From Variovorax sp. YR216 (lineage in GTDB: Bacteria > Pseudomonadota > Gammaproteobacteria > Burkholderiales > Burkholderiaceae_C): a stretch of DNA of 64,000 nt. The notes beneath the pieces are model-generated. The model ran no database searches and was not told the origin of the DNA. It saw only the letters and a list, made by a program, of their open reading frames with translations. Location: assembly GCF_900107745.1 (NCBI RefSeq), contig NZ_FNRO01000020.1:1-64000 (forward strand), read 5' to 3'. This document shows positions 46,697 through 53,910 of the stretch, piece after piece. Positions within the stretch are counted from its first letter, which is position 1. Each line of letters opens with the position of its first letter. The position numbers and the translations under genes were made by a program.

Positions 46697-47164
46697 ATGA
46701 AGAACCAATGGGTCGTGGTGGCCAACGCTTCGCTCGCCCGCATCTTTCGGCACGATGGCGCAGATGGTGGGCTGGAACCAGTCGAGGCCATGACACACGC
46801 GCAGAGCCGCATGCACGCCAAGGACCTGGCAGAAACCGCCGGTCTTGAACACGGAGTGCGAGACCACCACGACGACCGCTTCGCAGCGCGTTTCGGCCCT
46901 CGTCGCTAGGAGCATCAGCTTTTCGCCCGCGCGCTGGCTGATCGATTGGACAGAGGGCTTGGCGACCATGAATTCGACTCGGTGACCCTCCTCGCCGCGA
47001 AGCCCTTTCTCGGCGAACTCAGGCACTACCTGGGCGAGAGCGTCAACGAGCGAATCGACGCGGCGCTCAACAACGATCTCACCTCGCTGAGTGCGGCCGA
47101 GATCATGCAACGCCTCCAACTTGCCGGCGCGGTAGGTCACTCCAGTGCGGGCGGCGCTGCCTGA
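46697..47164 (+). pseudogene. Host-attachment-type protein interrupted by an amber codon
   Basis: The start (MKNQWVVVANASLARIFR, with GGAG upstream) and the continuation (HQLFARALADRLDR, DSVTLLAAKPFLGELRHYL, RIDAALNNDLTSLSAAEIMQRL) belong to the 'protein required for attachment to host cells' family (PF10116). Both are in the same frame but separated by a TAG at 46907-46909. Full length would be about 155 residues, normal for the family. Either a recent nonsense mutation or readthrough; the rest is well kept. Confidence 0.8.
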
Positions 47165-47196
47165 GGCCCCCGAAGCTCACCGGCATGGGGTGAACC

Positions 47197-47391
47197 ATGA
47201 CGGGCTCCGAGTCCAGTCTGCCACCCGGCGTCGTGGCACTGATTCCGATGCGGAACTTCGTACTGTTTCCGCACGCGCTCACTGCGATCAGCGTCGGCCG
47301 GGATTCCTCGATCTCCGCGCTTCGGTACGCACTCGAAGGAGAAGTCCCGGTGGGCGTGGTGCTGCAGAAGGTGCGCTTGCGGCGGTCATAG
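47197..47391 (+). pseudogene. Lon protease, N-terminal fragment
   Basis: 64 codons reading VVALIPMRNFVLFPHALTAISVGR then ALRYALEGEVPVGVVLQK, the first strands of the Lon substrate-binding domain. The frame stops at 47391 and no AAA or protease domain follows. A truncated gene start. Confidence 0.75.
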
Positions 47392-47514
47392 CGCCAGGAG
47401 AACGCGGGCTCGATGCCGTTGCTCGTCGCCCATCCCGCGCTCACCAGGTCCGGCGTGCTTCTCGAGCAGCACATCCTCGCTGATAGGCTGAAGCGGCAGA
47501 CTCTGCTGGCTCAT
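47386..47514 (-). pseudogene. Fragment resembling N-terminus of B12-dependent ribonucleotide reductase
   Basis: From an ATG at 47514 the frame reads LPLQPISEDVLLEKHAGPGE, the N-terminal motif of adenosylcobalamin-dependent ribonucleotide reductase (NrdJ: QPISEDVL-EKYA). It then loses similarity and stops. It lies antisense to, and just touches, the lon fragment. The call rests on a short motif. Confidence 0.45.
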
Positions 47515-47873
47515 GGTGATCCATCCGCGAGCCGGTTTCCCGAGGCGTTCGAGTTGCGCTCGGTGCGCTGTTCCTGATAGATCAACAATGCGCCGACCGC
47601 CACCACCGACGCCGACAGCGCGGCGGCATCGACCACGCTTCCGAGCCGTGCAAAGACTCCGGCGGTGCACAGCAGCAACAGGAACATCGGCTGCGTCAGC
47701 GCGCGAAAAGCAATGCGTAGCAGGCCCCTGCGTCCAGCCGATGGAAGCACGTTCGGCCTGTCGGCGCGAAGCCGTGACTTGGCTTCGGCCTCGGTCAGCC
47801 CTTCGGATTCAGTGTCGGCAAGCGTGCCAGTTTCCATCATGCACATCAGCGGATGGGCGTTCAGCCCTGACAC
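47511..47873 (-). pseudogene. Cation-transporting P-type ATPase, N-terminal fragment
   Basis: The frame contains GLTEAEAKSRLRADRPNVLPS, RIAFRALTQPMFLLLLCTAGV and LLIYQEQRTER: the N-terminal domain and first membrane pair of P2-type ATPases, related to the complete gene at 53910. After QEQRTER similarity ends at a junction near 47555. No actuator or phosphorylation domain remains. Confidence 0.75.
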
Positions 47874-48087
47874 GCCTCGTTGCGCGAACCTCTTCGCGTA
47901 TGCGATGCAACAAGTAGGTTCCCGCGCTCAGGTGCCCGAGCGCCAAGAGGACTCCGACCGCGGCAAAGACCGGGTCCTGCTGTATGCCGGCATTTGTATC
48001 CAGCAGCGCCAGGCTCAGCGCCAGCAAGATGAAGAGCCACGCGATCGAGGCGACGATGGCGTGCACATAGATCCAAACGGTCTTCAT
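47809..48087 (-). CDS. Small membrane protein with two predicted helices
   Basis: 92 residues from ATG 48087, with AAAGGA 6 bp upstream. Two hydrophobic segments (about 5-29: VWIYVHAIVASIAWLFILLAL; about 41-62: VFAAVGVLLALGHLSAGTYLL) are joined by a short loop and followed by an Arg-rich tail. Family not recognised. Its end overlaps the P-ATPase fragment. The tail after about residue 75 may be altered by that rearrangement. Confidence 0.55.
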   Translation of the reverse strand: MKTVWIYVHAIVASIAWLFILLALSLALLDTNAGIQQDPVFAAVGVLLALGHLSAGTYLLHRIREEVRATRRVRAERPSADVHDGNWHACRH

Positions 48088-48264
48088 GGCAGTCCTTTCA
48101 ACTCACGAAGTGAACCATACGAGGCCGCGTCGAAAACAGAGTTGACGACGCGCAAGGCATTGGAAATTGACAGCGCATCGAATGAAGCCCTTCCCGCGGC
48201 GCCACGACCGTGCCTTCAGGCCGAGAGAGGGGCCGCGTGGGGCCATCATGGCTTCGATCCGGCC

Positions 48265-50118
48265 CTATGCGGCGATAGCGGCCGCTTCTTCCTCGTGAGC
48301 GACCGGTCCAATTTCCCGCATCGGTGGTTGCGCCGCCAAAGCTGCGAGTTCCGCCTCCTCCAGCGTTTCTCGCCTGATCAGTTCGCGCATGCATCGGTCA
48401 AGAATCTCGCGCCTCTCGCTCAGCAGATGCGTCGCCCTTCTCGCGGCGTTCTCGAGCAGATCATGCACCGCCTCGTCGATGCGACGCGCCGTCTGCTCGC
48501 TCGCTGCAAGTGGAGCCGGTGAACCATCGTGCGGCGCTCCAATGACGGATACCGGCCGCTCGTCATAGACCACCGCACCGATCACCCCATCCATGCCGAA
48601 GCGCATCACCATGTCACGCGCGAGATTGGTCGCCTTGACCAGATCGTCGGCGGCGCCCGTGGAGGGCTCGCCGAAGACGAGGATCTCAGCGGACCGGCCG
48701 CCGAGCAGCACAGCGAGCTTGTCCTGGAGCTCTCCATGTCGAAGCAGGTGGCGATCCTCGGAGGGCCGTTGCAGCGTGTAGCCGAGGGCGCCCGCCCCGT
48801 GCGGAACGATCGACACTTTGTGTACCTTGTCGCCTCCTGGCAGCGCCATTGCGACCAACGCGTGACCCAGCTCGTGGGTGGCGGCCAACTCGCGCTCGCG
48901 CGGGCCCAGGATGCGACTCTTCTTCTCGATACCCGCCACCACGCGTTCAATGGCGCTGGTGAAGTCCGGCAAGGTCACTGACTCGGCTTTGCGCCGCGTG
49001 GCCACCAGAGCGGCCTCGTTGACGACGTTTGCCAGGTCCGCGCCTGCGAAGCCGACTGTGATCGCCGCCACCTGATCGAGATCGACATTCGGGTCGATCC
49101 GAATCCTGCGAGCATGCACCTTCAGGATCGCAACGCGGCCGGTCCGATCCGGGCGGTCCACCAGAACCTGGCGATCGAACCGCCCGGCACGCAGCAACGC
49201 GGGGTCGAGTGTTTCGGGGCGATTCGTCGCCGCGAGCAACACGACACCCACGCTCGGATCGAAGCCATCGATCTCCACCAGCAACTGGTTCAGCGTCTGC
49301 TCCCGTTCGTCCTGGCCACCCAACGTGGGGAACGCGGTCCTCGCACGGCCGAGGGCATCGAGTTCGTCGATGAAGATGATCGCCGGCGCGCTCGCGCGTG
49401 CCTGATCGAAGAGATCGCGCACGCGCGCGGCGCCCACGCCCACGAACATCTCGATGAACTCGGATCCACTGATGGAGAAGAACGCGACGCCGGCTTCGCC
49501 CGCCACGGCGCGCGCAAGGAGCGTCTTGCCCGTACCGGTGGGCCCCATCAGCAAGACCCCTCGCGGCATGCGAGCGCCGAGCCGACCATGCTCCTTGGGG
49601 TTTTTCAGGAAGTCGACGATCTCCTGGAGCTCGGCCTTGGCCTCGTCGACACCCGCGACATCGTCGAAACGCACGCCCGTGCTCTTCTGCATGTAGATCT
49701 TCGCCCTGCTCTTGCCGGCCCCGAGCAGCCCAGGACCCATGCGCCTGGCTGCCAGGCTCCACATCCCGATGATCAGAACGCCTGGAAGAAGCCACGACAG
49801 CAGTACCTGCCACCAACTGGATTCGCGCACGCGTTCGTACGGAACGCCAAACCTGCCCAGACGCTCTGCGACTTGCGGTTCCATCATCGTCGCCATCAGG
49901 GTGTCCTTGCCGTTGCCCTGCGGCGTCGCGAGCCGGCCGGTGATGACCGAGTCCCCGACAGTGACTTCGGCGACCCGGCCCTCCCTCAACTGCTCCTCGA
50001 AGACGCTATAGGGCACCCACTCGATATTGCGGCGCTGCGCCCAGTAGTCCCAGGTGAGCAAAGCCAGGATGGCCGCTGCCATCGATACCACTAGAAGCAG
50101 ATGGGCCTGGCGTTTCAT
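48265..50118 (-). CDS. ftsH: ATP-dependent zinc metalloprotease FtsH
   Basis: 617 residues from ATG 50118. Two N-terminal membrane helices (about 5-25 and 100-122) flank a periplasmic segment (EWVPYSVFEEQLREGRVAEV). AAA module: MGPTGTGKTLLARAVAGEAG (Walker A near 193), APAIIFIDELDAL, second region of homology LLAATNRPETLDPALLRAGRFDR. Protease motif HELGH at 415-419. It degrades misfolded membrane and regulatory proteins. Sits 7 bp after the cytochrome c gene and so shares its transcript. Probably an accessory ftsH in addition to the housekeeping one. Confidence 0.93.
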   Translation of the reverse strand: MKRQAHLLLVVSMAAAILALLTWDYWAQRRNIEWVPYSVFEEQLREGRVAEVTVGDSVITGRLATPQGNGKDTLMATMMEPQVAERLGRFGVPYERVRESSWWQVLLSWLLPGVLIIGMWSLAARRMGPGLLGAGKSRAKIYMQKSTGVRFDDVAGVDEAKAELQEIVDFLKNPKEHGRLGARMPRGVLLMGPTGTGKTLLARAVAGEAGVAFFSISGSEFIEMFVGVGAARVRDLFDQARASAPAIIFIDELDALGRARTAFPTLGGQDEREQTLNQLLVEIDGFDPSVGVVLLAATNRPETLDPALLRAGRFDRQVLVDRPDRTGRVAILKVHARRIRIDPNVDLDQVAAITVGFAGADLANVVNEAALVATRRKAESVTLPDFTSAIERVVAGIEKKSRILGPRERELAATHELGHALVAMALPGGDKVHKVSIVPHGAGALGYTLQRPSEDRHLLRHGELQDKLAVLLGGRSAEILVFGEPSTGAADDLVKATNLARDMVMRFGMDGVIGAVVYDERPVSVIGAPHDGSPAPLAASEQTARRIDEAVHDLLENAARRATHLLSERREILDRCMRELIRRETLEEAELAALAAQPPMREIGPVAHEEEAAAIAA

Positions 50119-50125
50119 GATGACG

Positions 50126-50455
50126 TCAACGCCCTTTCCCGCTCGCGGGTGTGCGAACAACCGGAGGTGCGCCCGGCGACTTGAACCCGTAGTAGCTCTC
50201 ATTGAGGTACTGCGTCACCGCGGTGATGTCTTCGTCGCTCCAGCCGAGGGACCCGACAGCCTGCCAGCGCGCGACCTGCGCCTGGAGGCTATCCCAATCC
50301 TTCGCCATCCGGCGGTCGCGCCAATGGATTTGCGTCGTGTGACAGGCCACGCAGCTGGATGTATACAGGAGTTCTCCGCGCGACTGTGCGGCGACTGGGG
50401 CCGCGCACAGGACGGCCCCAAGCAGGACACAGGTGGCAAGCGGCAAGAATGTCAT
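50126..50455 (-). CDS. Periplasmic mono-haem cytochrome c
   Basis: 109 residues from ATG 50455 with GAGGAG upstream. Signal peptide 1-23 (LATCVLLGAVLCAAPVAAQS). Haem site CVACH at 35-39. ITAVTQYLNESYYGF near the C-terminus forms the last helix; the axial Met is not obvious (no M after the haem region except M-A-K-D-W), so ligand identity is unclear. An FNR-like box lies 52 bp upstream. Co-transcribed with ftsH. Confidence 0.82.
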   Translation of the reverse strand: MTFLPLATCVLLGAVLCAAPVAAQSRGELLYTSSCVACHTTQIHWRDRRMAKDWDSLQAQVARWQAVGSLGWSDEDITAVTQYLNESYYGFKSPGAPPVVRTPASGKGR

Positions 50456-50506
50456 GTCGCGCTCCTCGAAGAGGACACAGCTTGGCGCAGGAGCGCTCTC
50501 GTTCGT

Positions 50507-50520
50507 TTGATGTAGCGCAA
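50507..50520. promoter_or_regulatory. FNR-like box before cytochrome c-ftsH
   Basis: TTGAT-GTAG-CGCAA: left half perfect, right half 3 of 5. It lies 52 bp before the cytochrome start, a good position for activation. Confidence 0.45.
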
Positions 50521-50564
50521 TGCCCGGTACGAAGTCGATCAAGCCGCGGGCGAGGACTGGCTTC

Positions 50565-51988
50565 CTATGGCTCGTTCACATAGGCGCCTGGTGCGGAAGC
50601 GATCCTCCCGTCGATCCCGACGTCGGGAACCCGTCTCGCCGCCACCGTTCCGCTGGAATGCTCCCGCAGCCACCGGGACCAGGCAGGCCACCACGAGCCA
50701 CGGCTTCGCTGCGCGCCAGCGAACCAGTCACCCGGCTCCGCGGGCACCTTGCGGCTCTTGTTGCCGGCCCGGCGATACGAACCGACCGCATGCGCATCCG
50801 GCCCCTCGGGCGGGTTCACGATGCCCACGTTGTGACCGCCGGATGACAGCACGAAGTCGATGTCGGAGGCGACAAGCTGGTGAATCCTGTAAACCGACGC
50901 CCAAGGCGACACATGATCCCTCTCCGTCGCGACCACGAACATCGGCAGAGTGATCCGCGAAAGATTCACCGGGTCACGGGATGTGCAGCAGTAGCGCCCT
51001 TCCGCCAGATCGTTGCGCAGGTACAGGTGGCGCAGATATTCCGCGTGCATGCGCGCGGGCATCCGCGTGGCATCGGCATTCCACGCCCGCAGTGCCGTCA
51101 TGGGTGTCGTGGCGCCCATGAGGTATTCATGAACCAGCTTGGACCACACCAGATCTTTTGAATTGATCAGCTGGAAGACACCCGCCATGCGCCTGCCATC
51201 GAGATATCCGGTTTCCGTCATCAGGTCTTCGAGAAAGGCAACCTGGCTCTCGTCCATGAAAAGCCCCAGTTCGCCGGGCTCGGAGAAATCGGTCTGGGCG
51301 GCCAGCAGGGTGAGTGTGCGGACCACGCCGGGACATTCGGGCAGCGCTGCGGCGATGGCGAGCAGCGTGCCCCCAAGGCAATAGCCGGCGGCGTGCGTCA
51401 GGGCCACCCCGCGCCCCGGCGCAAAGTCCTCGACGCCACGAGGCCTGCCACCGCCCGCGACCGCCACCGCATCGCGCGCCCAGTTGAGGTATCCGTTCAG
51501 GAGATTGGCGCCGCCGGTCATCAATGTCTGCCTCAACACCTGCGGATTGGTGGCGATGAAGTTGGATGGCGACACCATGTCGAGCCACTGGCGCGCAACG
51601 AAGGCAACCTGGTCCTCGTGGTGCTTCGAGACACCGCGCACCCCATGCGTGGCCTCGTCCCACCACTGCTGGCCGGACATGAAGGCCCGGGCGATCGCGT
51701 CGAAGGGGGGCTGCTTCCACTCTTCTCGCGCGAACCGCTTGTCCTGGGCGGCCATGGCTGCGTCAGCCTTTGCATCGTCCGCGCGGGAGACGACAGTCAG
51801 CCACCACGTGAGCGACTTGCGCAATGCACTCGCCGCCAGTTCCGTCTGTTTCGCGGGCGATACCAGGAAATGGGCCAGCCAATCCGATTGTGCCTGCGCG
51901 AGCGACGCGGGCGAGATGCCATTGGCGAGTCGCCGCGGCGAATCTTGTCGCGGGCCTCTTCACGAAACAGCAGCTTCTTGGCAGACAT
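50565..51988 (-). pseudogene. PHA synthase (phaC-like) with internal deletion, 5' end fused to a groEL start
   Basis: From 51923 the minus strand encodes NGISPASLAQAQSDWLAHFL, a PHA synthase N-terminus, running in one frame to 50565. Kept features are the lipase-like box GYCLGGT with catalytic Cys, the Asp region ATERDHVSPW and the His SGGHNVG. Between APGRGVALT and HAAGYCLGG about 95 residues normally present (the first half of the alpha/beta core, including PGKVVYRN-type sequence) are missing in frame. At the 5' end, AGGAGG and an ATG at 51988 start a GroEL-like MSAKKLLFREEARDKI that joins the phaC frame out of phase. Thus phaC lacks its own start and part of its core and is probably dead. 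Confidence 0.75.
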
Positions 51989-52067
51989 TGCTGATGACCT
52001 CCTGTCGACGTTCCAAGCCCATATTCCGGGCCCGCATGTGCTATGGCGCACGGGTCAGACCCGCCGC

Positions 52068-52081
52068 TTGATCCTGAACAA
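52068..52081. promoter_or_regulatory. FNR-like box between phaC remnant and BON gene
   Basis: TTGAT-CCTG-AACAA: nine of ten conserved positions. It lies between the divergent groEL/phaC remnant (start 51988) and the BON gene (52213). Confidence 0.5.
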
Positions 52082-52212
52082 ACGCGGCAAGGCTGACGCT
52101 GCATTGACGCAACGCAAGTCGATTCCGTTTGAGGCTACCTAGAGTGCGGTTGAAGCGCATTGCACTATTCGAGCGATCGCCCCGTTGCCACTGTTGAACG
52201 AAAGGAACTTCC

Positions 52213-52863
52213 ATGCGATCCGATGCACAACTCAGGAGCGATGTTCAGGCCGAACTGGATTGGGATGCCGCGATCAAGTCGACCCAGATCGGCGTGGTCG
52301 CGGCGGACGGTGTTGTCACGCTGACGGGCCATGTCGCCAGTCACGCGGAAAAATACGCCGCCGAAGCCGCGGCCCGGCGCGTCAAAGGCGTCAAGGCACT
52401 TGCGGTCGAGATCACCGTTAAATTGCCCTCCTCCGACACCCGCGCCGACGCCGATATCGCCATGGCGGCAGAACGTGGCCTCGAATGGTCATCGCTTGTG
52501 CCGGCTGGGAAGATCAAGCCGATGGTCGAGAACGGCTGGATCACCCTGCACGGCGAGGTCGAGTGGGAATACGAGCGCAGGGCGGCCGAACGCGCGGTGC
52601 GCACCCTGATGGGCGTCACCGGTGTCACGAACGAGATCCGGATCATCCCGAAGGTGAAGGCGGTCGACATCGAGAAGCGGCTTCACGACGCCCTGTCGCG
52701 ACAGGCCGACCGCGAGGCCGGGCACATCCAGGTCACCGTGAACGGCGACGAGGTTCGTCTGAAGGGGAAGGTCCACTCCTGGGCCGAGTTCGACGCTGTG
52801 AACGGTGCGGCGTGGTCCGCCCCCGGCGTGAGCGTCGTGCTCAACGACCTCACGATCGAGTGA
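52213..52863 (+). CDS. BON-domain protein (three BON domains)
   Basis: 216 residues from ATG 52213 with AAAGGA upstream. Three BON modules: about 5-68 (GVVTLTGHVASHAEKYAAEAAARRVKGVKAL), about 78-147 (GWITLHGEVEWEYERRAAERAVRTLMGVTGVTNEI), about 152-215 (DEVRLKGKVHSWAEFDAVNGAAWSAPGVSVVLNDL). No signal peptide. Same kind of protein as at 40204 and the remnant at 58140; the three are probably paralogues in one stress regulon. Confidence 0.88.
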   Translation: MRSDAQLRSDVQAELDWDAAIKSTQIGVVAADGVVTLTGHVASHAEKYAAEAAARRVKGVKALAVEITVKLPSSDTRADADIAMAAERGLEWSSLVPAGKIKPMVENGWITLHGEVEWEYERRAAERAVRTLMGVTGVTNEIRIIPKVKAVDIEKRLHDALSRQADREAGHIQVTVNGDEVRLKGKVHSWAEFDAVNGAAWSAPGVSVVLNDLTIE

Positions 52864-52865
52864 AT

Positions 52866-53124
52866 GCGCGGTGAGCGGGCTGACGCGCGAGCGCCGGCCC
52901 GTTCAAGCAGGCAAGACACGACGGCCTGGGTCATGCCGACATCGATTCGCTCACCGGGCGCGGACGCCTCAACTATTTCCACGCACGCGCGATGATCGGT
53001 GTGGAAGTGGCCTGGCCCGACGTCCGCGCGTGCTCGCTGCCTCACTGATTCCGTTGAGCGCCCCGCGTCAAGGGCTCGCCTCGACGTGGACGACGGGGAG
53101 TTGCGTCCGCATGAAATTGAGCGC
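52866..53124. other. Unrecognised coding-like fragments
   Basis: About 260 bp. One plus frame reads LGHADIDSLTGRGRLNYFHARAMIGVEV near 52930-53020 and another LDVDDGELRPHEIERVLQRAHARL near 53075-53140. Both look like pieces of real proteins but I cannot name them. Probably further gene debris beside the Tn3 fragment. Confidence 0.3.
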
Positions 53125-53252
53125 GTATTGCAGCGCGCCCATGCTCGCTTATTGCGTCGCACTGGGACGCGCTTTTTCATCTCACGGCGTCCGTGATGTC
53201 CGGGCACGCCAGCGCCGTGGCGGTGCTAGCGCGCTTCGGATCGGCCACTAGG
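53125..53252 (+). pseudogene. IS1071-like transposase, short internal fragment
   Basis: The DNA from about 53140 to 53250 (with TGCGTCGCACTGGGACGC and GTGATGTCCGGGCACGCC) is close to the copy 2 transposase around 25088-25195. It encodes MSGHASAVAVLARFGSATRS. Both ends of the match are abrupt and the reading frame is broken before it. It is a fourth trace of Tn3-type elements in the window. Confidence 0.75.
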
Positions 53253-53314
53253 AGCCTGGGCGGCAGAAGCCGGCTTCGTGTCCTGGCCCGAAGGGCGATG
53301 CGCGTTCATGAGCG

Positions 53315-53664
53315 ATGGCCGCGAACTACTTGCCCTACGACCCGCAGCAGATGCTGCTGCTGCCCGAAGCGATGCAGGACTGGCTGCCCGAAGGGCATCT
53401 GGCGCATTTCATTAGCGACACGGTCGATACGCTGGAGTTGGGCGCGTTCCATGCGCGCTACGACAAGGACGGCCCGCGCAACCAGCCGTTTCATCCGGCC
53501 ATGATGGTCAAGGTGCTGATCTACGGCTACGCCACGGGGGTATCTAGCTCGCGCAAGATCGCCCGCAAGTTGCATGAGGATGTGGCCTTCCAGGTGCTGG
53601 CGGCAGGCAACTTCCCCGCACACCGCACGATCCGCGACTTCCGGGCCTTGCACCTGGAGGGTGA
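53315..53664 (+). pseudogene. IS1182-family transposase, N-terminal fragment
   Basis: From ATG 53315: ANYLPYDPQQMLLLP, WLPEGHLAHFISDTVDTL, NQPFHPAMMVKVLIYGYATG, SSRKIARKLHEDVAFQVLAAGNFPAHRTIRDFR. These are the N-terminal motifs of IS1182 transposases. Similarity stops at FRALHLEG (about 53664); the catalytic domain is missing. The frame then runs on into unrelated sequence to 53686. Confidence 0.87.
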
Positions 53665-53704
53665 GCGTCCAGCGCGACCATCTTGACCGACCAATCGTTG
53701 GTCC

Positions 53705-53910
53705 TCAGGGCGGATTGATCTCGTCGGTGGGCTCGTCGGTCTCGTAGTACCTGCCGATCGCCCGTTCCAAGCGCTTGAGCAGAGCGTTGATCGTTCGCCC
53801 TCGCGCCGGACGAGGATGGCCAGCGTGTTGTGGCTGTCAGCTGCAGTCGCCGCGCATTCGATGTTTCCGACGGTGATGTCGCCGCCATCTTCGATCAGGG
53901 TGTCCGTCAT
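53705..53910 (-). pseudogene. Small protein coupled to P-type ATPase, frameshifted
   Basis: The ATG at 53910 overlaps the ATPase stop (TGATG). It reads MTDTLIEDGGDITVGNIECAATAADS then NTLAILVRREGE. Near 53790 the coding sense moves to another frame, INALLKRLERAIGRYYETDEPTDEINPP, ending at TGA 53705-53707. Together this gives a compact protein of about 68 residues, so a one-step frameshift (or sequencing error) is likely. Family not recognised; coupling suggests a role with the ATPase. Confidence 0.5.

Noticed and set aside
48142..48155. TTGAC-GACG-CGCAA near the small membrane protein
   Set aside because: Right half matches poorly (3 of 5) and the sequence sits 55 bp upstream of the gene in a region of weak constraint; too uncertain to list as a site.
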